A stretch of 64,000 nt of DNA from Erodium maritimum (GCA_963921825.1 OY997589.1:23147482-23211481), one strand, 5' to 3'; shown: positions 22,928 to 34,784, numbered from the stretch's first letter. Translations and numbers: made by a program. Notes: generated from the letters alone by a model not told the origin.

Positions 22928-24591
22928 TGTTGGGTCTCGATGGAGAGTATGAACACATATTTGCAGCGGAAAAAACTCGAGACCATGCCATAGAACACTA
23001 CCAAATATTAGATACACAAGACAATAAACAATATGGATGTCTCCTTACCAATTCGTTCAAGAACACCAAAGAAACGATGATCGGCTTGAGTCTCCAAGAC
23101 GCCTACGTATCTAATTGGAATCAAAGCCACATAGTTCTTCTTTAGATGACTCAAGAACACAACAAGAGGGAGGAAATGTGCCAAACCCAAAATTCTAGGG
23201 TAAGAGGGAGAAAAGTTGTGTTTCTATTCTTGTCTTGTGATTTGTTGTAGGAAAAAGATGACTTAAACCATCAACAACCATCAAGGACAAGTAAGGTGTG
23301 AAGCATGGTGTGAAGTAAGACAAGTATGGTGCTAAGTATGGCAAGACAAGATGGGTTAGGTGGTGAATCACCAACACCTTAATCCTTGTCTTGCTTACTT
23401 AGTACTAATTAATCAAGACTTGATTAATTAGTTCCATGGGCCTTGGTTGCATGGGCCTTTCATGGGCCTCTTGGAACATGGCCCATGGCCATTTCCAACA
23501 AGGTCCCGTGACGTGCTCATCGCCTCCAAGCCTTCCATAACGGAAATGTCCAACATTATCCAACGCGATCAATCCCAAGACTCCAAGCCTTGTCTTGATC
23601 TGTAATGTCCTATTCACTTACGGGACATGACCCAAAACCCAGTTTTGGTCATGTCCCGAGACAACTCTCTTTTGGCCATTCTCCATAAATGTGTCAATGA
23701 GTTTCATCCTTCGGTGTGACCCTTAGGTTTATGCATGTCGATAGATCAACGTAAAATCCCATTTTACTTGATCATATATAAGTGGCAACTAACGAGACTT
23801 TAGTATTGCCTGACACTACATAACGAATCGAACCAATTGATTCCAACCTTTCCGTCGTCCCTGTCATTATCCTTTTATCTCCGATATCCTGATTGAGATA
23901 AGGCATAGAGCCGTCATCCTTATTATTTTCAATCACTGTTCCTTGATATGTGAGATGACTGAATATATGATACCTAGTATCATGTGCATGGCCATGCTAT
24001 TCTTTCAATCACTCTCGATCAAGCGGCCGAGAACCGATATCTTTCCCATACCTCAGTATGAGGGATAAATCCCTTAGCCGTCTTTCGTGTCACTCATGCA
24101 ACCCGTCCCCAAGCCAATCCTGGCCATTATGGAAGCCCTGTTACGGACAACGTTAGGCTCATGTCAAACTTAGTTGTTGACTGCATAGTGATCACAAAGA
24201 CTCCTTGGTCTAAGGATACATGACAAGCTACGACACTGAATATGTTCATGACTCAATCTATGGCACATATTCAGGGCGGGTCGTCCAATATCATGTCCCA
24301 CATGATATCAATGATCAGACTCTGGAATCCCATTCCAATGACTAACAGAACGTAAGCCATGAAGAGCCATCTTTCATACTAGTCGCTTCTAGTGAAGCTT
24401 TATTGACTAGGGACCCATCGAGTGTGATCCATCTCGATCTATGGTTCTATTCACATGGTGGGCATAGATCAGAAATCACATCGATATATTACTCCAACAC
24501 ATAAGTAATATACAGCCGCTTTAATCTTATTGCTAATGATGATAAATACATTTGGACATTTATGATTGAACTACGGGCACTAAGACTAACA
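22928..24591 (-). repeat. 3' LTR of a copia element
   Basis: 1,664 bp. On the plus strand it starts TGTTGGGTCTCG and ends GACTAACA, giving TGTT..AACA inverted termini. It directly follows, on the minus strand, a polypurine tract (AAGTGGGAGAT) just after the copia pol stop codon. This order (RNase H, polypurine tract, LTR) fixes the element's direction as minus. The flank CTTTC (22923-22927) has no visible partner because the 5' half of the element is lost. Confidence 0.8.
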
Positions 24592-24605
24592 ATCTCCCAC
24601 TTGCC

Positions 24606-25797
24606 CTAGTTCCAATCTAAACTCCAATATATTCCCATTGAACTTACATGCCTCTCATGTTTAGGCAACGATAGTGCCTTAGTCAACGGGTCGGCTATGT
24701 TATCATCAGTTGCAATATATGTGATCTTCACATCGCCTCGGTTCAGTATCTCTCTGATGCGGTGATATCGCCGCAGTACATGTTTGGATATGTTATGCGA
24801 TCTGGGCTCTTTAGCTTGCGCAATAGCCCCTGTGTTGTCGCAAAATAGGTTCACCGGGCTGGATGGGTTTTTGATTACACCCAACCCTGCCGTGAACTTC
24901 CTAATCCACACAGCCTCCTTGGCCGCCTCTGCAGCCGCTATGTACTCGGCCTCTGTCGTGGAGTCAGCGACGGTGTCTTGCTTCACGCTCTTCCAGCTGA
25001 AAGCTCCGCCATTCAGCGTGAACACATATCCTGACTGACTTCTAAAGTCATCTGGATCTGTCTGGAAACTAGCGTCTACATATCCATTAACAACTAGTTC
25101 AGAATCATCTTTTCCCCCGTACACTAGAAACGAGTCCTTAGTTCTTCTCAAGTATTTGAGAATCGCTTTGACCGCTATCCAGTGTTCCTCACCAGGGTTA
25201 GACTGATGTCTGCTGGTACAACTCAAGGCATATGAGACATCCGGTCTCGTGCATATCATGGAATACATGATCGATCCTACCGCCGAAGCGTATGGGATTC
25301 GCATCATCCTTTTCAGCTCATCAGGTGTCTTAGGACACTGAGTCTTGCTGAGATGAACACCATGACGTGCAGGTAAGAGTCCTTTCTTGGAATCAAGCAT
25401 TGCGAACCTACTCAATACCCTGTTCACGTAGGTGCTTTGACTTAAACCCAAGACCCTCTTGGTGCGATCTCTATATATCTTAATCCCTAAGATATAAGCA
25501 GCATCGCCTAAGTCCTTCATTGAGAAACACTTCCCTAACCAAGCTTTAGTCTCGTGCAAGGTTGGGATGTCATTTCCTATGAGTAGTATGTCATCGACAT
25601 ACAACACCAGAAAGGTAATCTTACCCCCATTTGCCTTCTTGTAAACGCAAGGTTCATCTTCATTCTTGATAAAGCCAAATCCAATTACAGCTTCATCAAA
25701 ACGAAGGTTCCAACTCCGAGAAGCTTGTTTCAATCCATAAATGGATTTCAACAACTTACAAATCTTTCCCTTATTCTTCGGATCGACAAAACTAGTG
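24606..25797 (-). pseudogene. copia Pol: reverse transcriptase C-part plus RNase H
   Basis: About 396 open codons at the C-terminal end of a Ty1/copia polyprotein. Visible motifs are KLLKSIYGLKQASRSWN, LVLYVDDILLIGND (the YVDD catalytic motif), YASAVGSIMYSMICTRPDVS, and the RNase H segment TVADSTTEAEYIAAAEAAKE followed by NLFCDNTGAIAQAKEPRSHN. The open frame reaches upstream of the first ATG (25754) to the junction at about 25797. Gag, protease, integrase and the N-terminal RT are missing. It cannot encode a functional element, although this part has no internal stop. Confidence 0.9.
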
Positions 25798-25935
25798 AAT
25801 CACATCCTAAGAATTGAAAGCGATTAAACTAGTGAATCACATCCTATATGCATACTAAGACTTGTCCGGTTATTATTATAATTGAAGAGCGATTATTCTA
25901 GTGAATCACATCCTATAGGCAAACTAGGACCTTTC
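25788..25935. repeat. short tandem repeat at the copia break
   Basis: Units with CTAGTGAATCACATCCTA recur at about 25793, 25831 and 25898, partly with GACTTGTCCGGTTATTA-like sequence between. The copia sequence stops within the first unit. Confidence 0.6.
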
Positions 25936-26725
25936 CGGTTATTAACATAATCTAGGCATACTATTAACATTACTTAATTTAAAGGTGGAGTTTACTACTC
26001 TTCCCTACCTTGAATTCTCCAACGCTTAAATACTCCTAGCTGCTGACGTCTTGGCTAGCTTCCTCCTCTTCCGTGGACGAAGCCGGACTCTAAATTAACA
26101 AGGAACACGATAAGTTAATAACGAGTCCAACGTTGATTTAAAGTGACGAAAACCGAAATTGAACCAACGATTTGCCTTTTTGCAAATTAAACAGTGTTAA
26201 GCACGAAAATCACGAACAACCAGGCTTAGAACACCGGAACCCAGAGTGCACGGTTCTCGGTGCACGACCCCTAAGGCACGGGTCCCGAGGCACGGTTCCC
26301 GATGTGCCAAACCGTGTTCCCCAAATTCCGGCACCCGTGGCCGGACCTCCGGCGAGCCTCTGGTCGCCGGAAAATTTTCCTTTTTCTCCAAATTCGTCCA
26401 AATGTGTTTTAGGTCCTTAATCCAACAAGTTTCATCAAAAGCCCCTTAATATTAGTCCCAATTTTACATTTTCCCCAAATCTCCAAGTTAGGGTTTCAAC
26501 TTCAATCTTCAGTTCCAACGTTTTCTTTACATCTCCTTACAATTCCAACCTTGTCTTCTTGTTTCCAACCACACCACTCCAAAAAAAGTTGATTCATACA
26601 AGACCCACGGATTTTAGTTGCTCAAAAACGAAAATAAAAGAGTTCCTACCGTAGGGAATGAAGAGAGGAGAAGAAATATGAAAGAAAAATGGAGTTTCGA
26701 TGGAGAAATAGAGCTTGGATGAACT

Positions 26726-26849
26726 TTCTTCTTCTTCTTCTTCTTCTTCTTCTTCTTCTTCTTCTTCTTCTTCTTCTTCTTCTTCTTCTTCTTCTTCTTC
26801 TTCTTCTTCTTCTTCTTCTTCTTCTTCTTCTTCTTCTTCTTCTTCTTCC
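26726..26849. repeat. (CTT)n microsatellite, about 41 units
   Basis: An uninterrupted CTT/GAA run of about 124 bp inside the gypsy LTR. It creates long artificial poly-Ser, poly-Glu and poly-Arg reading frames that are not genes. Confidence 0.97.
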
Positions 26850-28580
26850 TTGAGCAACCATGGAGGTCTCCAAACTCTTTATCTCTCTATAGGTTCGGCT
26901 AAAAAGGTGAGCATAAGCTGAAAATTGTGTCTCATGTGCTTTTTAACCTAAAGTGGAAAAACCAAAAAGCCCATTTTGTCTTGTTTCACCTTTTTGGGAA
27001 AAAGCAAGGGCACAAGGGTCTTTTCCCACCTCTTTTCTCCCTTTTAATTAAATAATGCCAAGTGTCCACATGATGTCATTTCCAATTAAAATAATCTCAG
27101 CCCAATTATTTTATTCGATAAAATAATCCGATTCGAGCCCCCGTTTTACCAAATTTGACTTTCTCCTAGAAGACCCTTTTTCCGAATGGAAACGACCCAA
27201 CTAAGCTAACCGTAACGACGACTATGCTTTTTGGGCCCCAGAAAGGTCCCAAATGACTTCTGGAGTCATCGGTTGACTTTTCCGGTAAAAAGTCAACTTT
27301 CGCCGAAAACCTCCGATTCGACCGAGATTGACCGGGGGCGGTTCTTACAGCTATAGTCGACTTAGTCGGTTGGTTCTCGCTAGCGGCGGTGGTGGATCAA
27401 GACCTCACGTCTCCTCCAAATGGGACGACAATGGCCTTGACACCGAGGAAAACTTCCCATCCTTATTTGTCTCCAACACGCAGGACGGTGTGACAGACAT
27501 GTCTCACAAGAAAACGGCATGGAACAGTCCTACAACGAAACATGGTGAATGGCCCCGAGCCTAGGGTGGGTCAGGCGGCGTTGGCGACTATGTTGGCATA
27601 GTTTCGGCTCAGTTCTGGGCGAGGGAATCCGGATCCAGGTCGTTGTCCGGCCTAGGCTTGGCGACATGCAACCTGACTACCTCTCGGGTGAGGGGGGACG
27701 ACGACTGAAGCGCTGGATTATACGGGAGGAGATGGAGGCGATTCGAGGTTTACCGATGATTGACAGTGGGGGATGATGTAGAGCTGGAGGTGGACGTCTT
27801 GCCACTTCTAGTTGTTGAGATGCACTGTTCCATACTAGGTCATCTAGCAGTCGAGGCGACAACAACTCTTATTGCCTCTGGTTTCGTTGAGCTAAGGGAA
27901 GGGCTCGACATATAGAGGGATCATATGAGAAATCTGTGCACCCTGTTAGGGTGTGTCACCTTGGTAGCGACAACGACGATTGTAGGATGGGCCCATGTGG
28001 GAGACTTTTTGGACACAAGATCCGAGGGGTCCACACATTCCGATTGAGTGTCACAAGCAGCGAGGTGGGGGGAGGGGAGGGAGGAGAAACCTCGTCTTGA
28101 CCCATGAGAAGTTCGTGGTCTAGTGAGGGGTTTGGGGGTACTACAACCTCATTGGATGTATGGTGATAGTGGCTCCACCAAGTAACGACACAATATTCCT
28201 TTATTATCTCAAGAGCCGACAGTCTCGCGTTCTTGGAACCCTGCGTTATCAACCAAGGGAGGACGACGCACGCTGGATCCACAAATGAGTACTTGGTTCG
28301 CCTCGGCGTCAACTTTCCAGAAATGGCCGACTCTGTTCTAGCTCACCGTTTGCTGTAGTTGTACCGGTGTCTTCGGCCGCTATCGCAACATCCCTCTCCC
28401 GAAATCCAAATGGAGCATTTCGGTATATGAACATTTTTTAATTCTTTTTTTTTTCTAGCCCCTTATGTTCAGACTTTCTAGTTCATTTTTCCGTTGTTTT
28501 ATCTGTTTGATTACTCTTTAATTGTTTTTCTTTTGGTCGAGATTTTATTTCTCTTAATTTAATGGTTTCGACTACAATTA

Positions 28581-28595
28581 AAAAAAAACAATGAT
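28581..28595. repeat. left target duplication of the second retroposon (Y)
   Basis: AAAAAAAACAATGAT, repeated exactly at 34205-34219. It consists of the poly(A) end of retroposon X plus the start of X's own target duplication, showing that Y inserted after X. Confidence 0.7.
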
Positions 28596-29921
28596 TAGAA
28601 CATTACAATTATACAAAAAACACAAAAATCGAAACTTAGGGTTTCTCTCAAATTCTCTTATTCCTTTCTAGCTCCGGCGCTTCCAACTTCGCCTCTCTCT
28701 CCGATCACCCACGCCACCTTTCTACCACAACTAGCTATAAAACCCCAACCACAATGTCCACTGACCCCTGTTGGATCTCGCTTGCCAACTAGCCGCCATT
28801 CTTCAGCCCAGGCAACACGGTGGGGATCCTACCACGGGAAGAGCCCAAAGCCATTACAAGGTACCGCCACAAGCTTCCTCATAAAATGATCTACAACAAA
28901 GGTGGGGATCGAAAAACCGTGGCAGACTCTCGCCGCCTACCACCACACAAGAAGATTTATGAAGTCGAGGAGATGAACCCTTCCCTACAATGGCCTCGTA
29001 TGACAAGGCTATGGGAGACAGATCCTAGGGACCCATTAAGGAACGGCCGCTAGCCTTCGTCCCGCCCCACTCCTATCATCGAGAATTCATAACCAAGTCT
29101 GGCTCTAGGGGAGGCCAAGAGACCATGCGACCAGACTGGCTATAGGAGGAAGATCCTACTCCACAGCCTCGCCCCACATAGGACTGCTGGTCCCGATCTA
29201 GAGAACCCTACTCGTGGACGACGATCCACCACCATGAGCGGATCGTCTCTGATCCGTTAAACGCTACCCCACACGAGCAGTACACTAATAGAGCACCACG
29301 AGGACCAATACAATGATGAGAATCCGGGTTGCGGTGGATATCTGCATGACTATGGACATCCTAAGAGAAAACCGTTAACACTCCCATGGTACTAGATGCA
29401 TTGCGGATCGTCGACCTGGTCCAGCACCTCGGGACCCCTCTGAGCGACAATATGAGGAGCCCCGGCGGTACCCACCCCCCGGGTCGGGCGACTCTCACAC
29501 CCCTACTCACCGGATGGTGGAACCCTGTTGGTACTTCTCTTCCCTAGGGTCGGATGAAGAAGATTCCCCTACCCAAGGGAGCATGAACTCCACGAACACT
29601 ATTGAGGACGTCAACCCCAATGGGGAAGTAGCGAGGCACGTTGGCTTACCTCGCGGGTCACCATGATTCACCTATAGCCTCTCGAGGTGTCATTGAGGAG
29701 ACACATCCAGGCCCTCACGATTAAGATGTCTTCTGATTCCCAATCTCCTCCTTTCCAAAAAATACTCCTTAACCGACTTTTACGACATGACAGGTCCAGT
29801 CAAGTCGAGACGAGAAAAGCATTATGGATATACAACACCAAACAGAGTTGGAATAGGAAACCACACTTTTTTTATCAGCAAAGAAAATTTAAATTAAACC
29901 TCTTTTGAGGATAAAGAGGAG

Positions 29922-31429
29922 TGACACTCCGAGAATTAACTCTCAGAATGGCACGGCAAGCGTACCGGTCGTCAAGTAGTATTCGGGGTTTAGTCCGAGA
30001 TATTGTACCCAAGGGAGCAATTAGACAAGCACTTTAGTTAATTAATTCGATGGTCAAGCTATTCCTATAATGATGAGTTGTTTTGTTTTGTAAAATTTAA
30101 TTTCATACAAGTACTGAGTGTATAAATGATCTGCAAATAGAGAACAAAACCACAAATGGATTGTAAATCAGAGATAAAAGACGATCTAGGACATTAACGG
30201 GGGTCAAATGTGATAAACAACTTGACGATATTTGGCATACATTTATAACTAATACTATTTTAAGGGCAACGGGAATTCTCTTTAAGTAGTCCTAACCATC
30301 TCTCGATCGTATTAGGACCCTAATATACCCGGTCCACCTAATTATCTCTAATCTAGGTGTAGAGCGGTATAAAGCTTTACAATCTATGAATTCCTCTAAC
30401 TTTCGGGCTTTACACCTATAGCTATTGCACTCGTGTCAGTCTAGCCATATTCTAGCCTAGATTGAAACCCGAGCTACTCAATTCCTTTTTCCTCTTTTTA
30501 ACCTCATTTCTCAATTGTTGGTTAACAAGATTTAATCATACATATACGTGATCAGGGCAATGTAGCATTACGAACGGAAATGAATAAACACTTTTCTAGT
30601 ATTAGTTTATAAGTATATGACCTAAATATGCTCAATCAATTCATCACATCGTCCCTCCTAGCCCTAGATCGATATAAACTTAGTTCATAGCAACGAAATA
30701 AGAACACGAGACAAGGATTGAAATAATCATACTCATATTAACTGAAAATAGCATTACAAATATTCAAAAACAATCCAAACTACGAAAACCTCAATGTGAT
30801 TCTAGTAGTTCTCCTTCAAGTTCTCCAAGTTCTCCCCAAAAGTGGCTTTGTCCTTCTCAATTTCGTGATCCCCTTCAATCTGGCCTAATTTTCCTTTTAT
30901 ATTGAGAGTCCAAACTAATAAAAAATGGGAAACGTAGCTGGAAAATGCGTTTTTGGCGTTTGCACTGTCGCTTGCACGCCGTGCAAGTTTCTGGTGCATC
31001 TTAAGTTGCACCACTTATTTGCACGCCGTGCAAGTTTCTGGTGCATAATTCTGGCGTCTCTGTCCCGTATGCATGGTTAGATGCACGCCGTGAAAATAAT
31101 CTGTGCATTTTTCAACATCAAATCCTTCTTCAAAGTTGTAGATATTTGAATTCCCTTCGATTTTATAGGTAACGGCCGAAAATCGGAGTCCGGATGCGAA
31201 AGTTATGCCCTTCACAAGATCAGCCAGACTCCAAAATTTCTTAAGATGATATTTGCTCTATTTAGCTCCAAAACTCATTATTTCACATCAAACTCCTAAA
31301 TACCAAGGAAAAGAGAACAATTACATAAAATAGAGAGAAAAATAAATTAAGTCACATGATCCCGGGTTTGAAAAGCTTAGAAATGTGGGCTAAAAACATC
31401 TAAGATAGATGCATTTTACGTTCACATCA
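29922..31429 (-). mobile_element. solo LTR, perfect 5-bp target duplication AGGAG
   Basis: 1,508 bp bounded by TGACACTCC..ACATCA (TG..CA termini) and flanked by AGGAG at 29917-29921 and 31430-31434. No internal retrotransposon genes or second LTR are present. The CGTACCGGTCGTCAAGTA and GAGTCCGGATGCGAAAGTTA segments resemble Ty3/gypsy Tat/Athila-group LTRs in minus orientation; that placement is from memory of such repeats and is tentative. Confidence 0.85.
30972..31033. repeat. paired palindromes TTGCACGCCGTGCAA in the solo LTR
   Basis: Two copies of a perfect 7+1+7 palindrome at 30972-30986 and 31019-31033, each followed by GTTTCTGGTGCAT. A third, diverged form is at about 31082. Their role is unknown. 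Confidence 0.8.
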
Positions 31430-32109
31430 AGGAGTTACAAGACGAGATTACAAGAACATCTAACAGGGGCAAAACCCGAAACAATACAACCTAAGAAACC
31501 CAACCCAAAGAAGGAACTGCCCCGCTCCACATAGGGAGCCAGCAAACAAGAATCCAGAAGAAGTAACACAATCCGCTTCACGCAGGAAGCCAACAAACAT
31601 AAAAAAACAGGCCTAATACCTAAATTTACCAACCATGAAGCGCAAAGAGAGAAAATCAAAGGATCTAAAAATCCAGATTTAACCAACTTAAAGCACAAAA
31701 AGGTAGGGCTTCCAACATTGAAGCGAATGAACCGATAAAAACTTAACCCTACTCTTGTTGAAGCTTAATAGCTCCCTTGACCCTCCTCACTCAAACGATT
31801 GGCTTCTAAGAAGACACAAAGGCCATAACCCTCGCCGACGGCCAACACCTTCAACCAGCGAGCTCGAACCATTACGGGAACGAGAAAAAGCGAAGACCAA
31901 TTGCTAAAAGAGGGGGGAGAGGAAAAGAGAAGTCCACGTAAAAGTGAGGGAAAAGAGGTTACCAGACGAATGAGCTCTAACTCAGTCCACCGAAACCCAA
32001 TTCCGGTCAACACCGATAAAAGGCCCAAAGGGGGAGGACCGGTATCTCTACCGAGTACGAGCTCAGACCTCTAAGCAAGCAGACGCACCAAACGATCCGG
32101 AGATCCAAT

Positions 32110-32475
32110 CCTGGAACTCGACCTGAGCGTTCCGAAATCGAGATAGGTAACACCTCGCCGGCCAACACCAAACGAGGACCCGAAGGGGAAGGCCTGTAAT
32201 TATACCGAGCACGAGTCAACATCTACCCAGACTGAATTGTCACCAACCACTACAGAGAGAGGGGAAACGCCACACCAAATGCCGCACAAAACAAGCTTTG
32301 ACTCTGAGTAATCAGAAACTCAAAGGAACAGGATCCGGGGACTGAGGCTGTCGAGCTGAGCTTTCCGATACCGTGACTGGTAACCCATCGCCGGCCAACA
32401 CCAAGCAAGGACCCGAAGGGGAAGGCCTGTAATTATACCGAGCATGAACATACCCTAGCCCGGAATGAACTGTAA
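32110..32475. repeat. about 240-bp imperfect direct repeat in retroposon Z
   Basis: The block with GGTAACACCTCGCCGGCCAA, GAGGACCCGAAGGGGAAGG and CCTGTAATTATACCGAGCA near 32150-32215 recurs near 32380-32450 with few changes. A weaker third copy is near 31995-32060. Confidence 0.75.
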
Positions 32476-33713
32476 CCAAAGCCACCACCCGAGAGAAGCT
32501 TGACGGAGGCCACTACCATAAAAAAAACGACGAACACCGGTCGGTCAAAGCGACCCTTCCTAGTCACGAACCAAGATGATGCCACGTGCACCCACGCACC
32601 TTCACTTTCACTAGAGAGTCCCAAACGATAGGACCTAAAACCCCAGAAAGGCTCCCCCAAAAAAACGAACCACCGATCGTCGATCAGCACCGAACGAACC
32701 ACTAATAAAGCACACAAACAAACAAGAGCAAATAAATAGGGGGAAAACAACCTGAGCAGAGACACGATCGAATCTCTGTACAACTCGACATGGTGCAGGT
32801 GAAGGGAGACAATGAATACGCGCAGAAACCAACAAGACAGCAGAGCTGGTGACACCACACCCCCGAACTCAAGAAGATTAAAGCGCCAGAAAAGAGCACA
32901 CGACCAGACCCTGACCAGGCCCAACCTGGCCATGACCCGACCAATAAATGGACCATAAACCGGCCCAAAAATGGACCACAAAACGGCCCAAAAACTGCCC
33001 CAGTATCTGCTCCAATACCCTTTCCAGAGCCCGCGGTCAAAACAAATCCGATCTAGGACTGACCGGATCTTTCCCTACCCGGACGAACCGAATCCGAGAA
33101 CGGCGAGCCGAGCTTGCTGCGTGCCACACTGCACAAAGACCGGAACCTGGCGATGCAAGTCGAGCAAAAAACCACCGATGCTGGAGCGGGACAAGGACAG
33201 GCGCTCCGAATCAGAAGAGACCAAATCCTTGTGCGACAACACTGTCAGATCTGGGCATAGTCGTCGGAGAAGACGAAAGGAGTACCACCAGATGCTGAAG
33301 ACACCACCTGAGCAGATCCATACAGCCTAGAGCTCGCCGAGAGAAGAGAACCGGTGGTTGCAAGTTGAAACACTTTGGAGAAGAAGAGCAACGAGGTTCG
33401 AAAGAGGGGAAAAAGAAAAGGAAACAGAAGCTGAAGGGTAGAAGGATACAACCTCTACCGGGAACAACCTCAGCCAAGACCAGGCCATCACCGACAGGGG
33501 GCGAACAGAGAAGGTGGCGACGATTGGAATACTTTTAGGGTTAGGAGAAGCTGAAGTTAGAGAGCGTTTTTGAGGAAACCACACCTTAATATCTCCTTGA
33601 CCTTTACCGGATACTTAGTTATAGATCACTTATTAATTGATTTTCACTTTTGTTTGGTCATTTAGGCCTTTTCGTTTTTGTTTTAATAAAATAGTTGTCG
33701 TATGTAAAAAAAA

Positions 33714-34203
33714 GGGTTTACTCCATGTTCTAACCTCGTACTACACTTAATTGTCAAATCCGCACCCAAGCTTTGGAAAATTGTCAAATAGTAACGAATT
33801 TCAAAACTGAATTATTAAAAATCAAAAAGTACTGTTTAAATTGACTTTTTCCGTGAACAGTGAATCACGTGCTGCCCACGTGACTCATTTTATAATGGAG
33901 CTTGCGCGAGCTGAGGTCATGAAGAGATGAAATTCGAAGCTTGGACACAAAGAGATGAAGTTCGAAGAGCTGAGATGAAGAGATTAGGTCACAAAGAGAT
34001 GAAGTTAGGCCAAGTTAACATCTGCCGGAAGAACATATTTGAGGGTAAACTCGACTTTTCACTTGTCCAAGTTAACGTCCGTTTAAAATTAGAAACAATT
34101 GACAATTTCAGTTAATTGACCGTTACTACATGACAATTTCAATTGTACAGGGTTTGGATTTAACAATTTCTGAAAGTTGGGCGTTAGGACATGGAATAAC
34201 CCC
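33714..34203. mobile_element. Mutator-type MITE in a poly(A) tail, 9-bp target duplication
   Basis: 490 bp with imperfect inverted ends (GGGTTTACTCCATGTTCTAA; inverse at the right, GGGGTTATTCCATGTCCTAA) that continue inward over 50 bp. Flanked by TAAAAAAAA at 33705-33713 and 34204-34212. The 9-bp duplication fits a Mutator-like insertion. The A-rich target is the tail of retroposon Y, so the duplication could be partly coincidental. No coding capacity. Confidence 0.75.
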
Positions 34204-34227
34204 TAAAAAAAACAATGATCGGTCAAT

Positions 34228-34556
34228 GTCAGACTAAATGATAGTACTATATCCAAATTTCTTGAAATAATCGAGAAATAAGTTGACAGGTATTCATCGA
34301 TTATTGCTAATTGTTGGTCCGTATTGAGTGACCACAAGAGGAAAGCAATTTTGAAATGGCACATATAGACGATATACAGATGCTTTTTGCATCTTCTGAT
34401 TGAAGATTCAAATCCATTTGTTTTGCAAGTTGAAAACAAAACCAGTAAAACCATGAATCCTTACGTGTGGGGTCGTCGTAACAGATTCCAGATTGTTGGA
34501 TCTCACTAAAATTAAAACTCATTACCTAAGTTTGTATGTAAGATATAGATTGACGT
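34228..34556. other. spacer between the nested stack and LINE-B
   Basis: About 330 bp with overlapping minus-strand ORFs of 71-83 codons. No domain or repeat end was recognised. Confidence 0.4.
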
Positions 34557-34784
34557 AAAAGAAAGTCAAAGAATAGACAACACATCAAAGTATGCTCTCA
34601 ACTCCACTGTAGCTTCTTCTTCCCATCTTCATCATCTTCATCCCATCTTCAACTTCAACACCAGTCTACAAGCTTCCTCTTTTCTCAAGGTGTAGTGTCC
34701 TGGTAGTTCCTACAGGGACTTCGGACCACCTTTGTCCCTCTACACTTTCTTCCCACTGTTTCTTCTTCTCTAAATCTTCAAACC

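Larger units (their letters stand above)
21518..27349. mobile_element. gypsy-type LTR interrupted by a broken copia element
   Basis: Begins TGTCACGCCCCAAATCCGG and ends GGGGGCGGTTCTTACA, with GCTAC before and GCTAT after (4 of 5 bases of a 5-bp duplication). Without the copia insertion (22928-25797) it is about 3 kb, a long LTR resembling that at 13489-15693. It includes repetitive CCGGAA..CACATCGGGGTA units (22120-22560) and a long CTT microsatellite. No gypsy gag or pol was seen, so a solo LTR is the likely state. Confidence 0.6.
21440..28588 (+). mobile_element. outermost retroposon of the nested stack (X)
   Basis: The left target copy AACAATGATCGATCAAT (21423-21439) matches AACAATGATCGGTCAAT at 34211-34227, 16 of 17 bases. 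The element's own poly(A) end is at 28580-28588. It is separated from its right target copy because a second retroposon (28596-34204) inserted at the poly(A)/flank junction. Its 5' part is 21440-21517 and its body resumes at 27350 after the gypsy LTR. No intact ORF or LINE domain was recognised in 27350-28580. Confidence 0.6.
29867..33572 (-). mobile_element. third retroposon (Z), minus strand, 12-bp target duplication
   Basis: Perfect duplication AGGAAACCACAC at 29855-29866 and 33573-33584. The poly(T) at 29867-29873 marks the 3' end of a minus-strand element. Read on that strand, the tail is a CCTCAAAAGAGG stem-loop, an AT segment and TTTGCTGATAAAAAAA, as in the LINE at 34575-41740. Without its inserted LTR it is about 2.2 kb. 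It contains no LINE domain. The ORF of 182 codons at 32433-32981 is low-complexity and probably not a gene. Confidence 0.85.
28596..34204 (+). mobile_element. second retroposon (Y), itself interrupted twice
   Basis: The 5' part (28596-29866) and 3' part (33585-33713) together match the retroposon copy at 5452-6788, for example GGTACCGCCACAAGCTTCC, GACGACGATCCACCACC, CACCGGATGGTGGA and GGTGTCATTGAGGAGACAC. The element is split by a minus-strand retroposon (29867-33572), and its poly(A) holds a MITE (33714-34203). The 15-bp duplication is at 28581-28595 and 34205-34219. Its reading frames are broken (the longest is 77 codons), so it is a dead or non-coding copy. Confidence 0.7.

Noticed and set aside
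22918-23145. 75-codon plus-strand ORF
   Set aside because: It straddles the gypsy-LTR/copia-LTR boundary at 22928, so it cannot be an ancient gene.
26594-26921. Reading frames with long poly-Glu, poly-Arg and poly-Ser stretches
   Set aside because: They are translations of the (CTT)n microsatellite in three frames, with no other coding support.
32433-32981. 182-codon minus-strand ORF in retroposon Z
   Set aside because: Low-complexity, hydrophobic by composition, overlapped by other frames, with no LINE or host domain.
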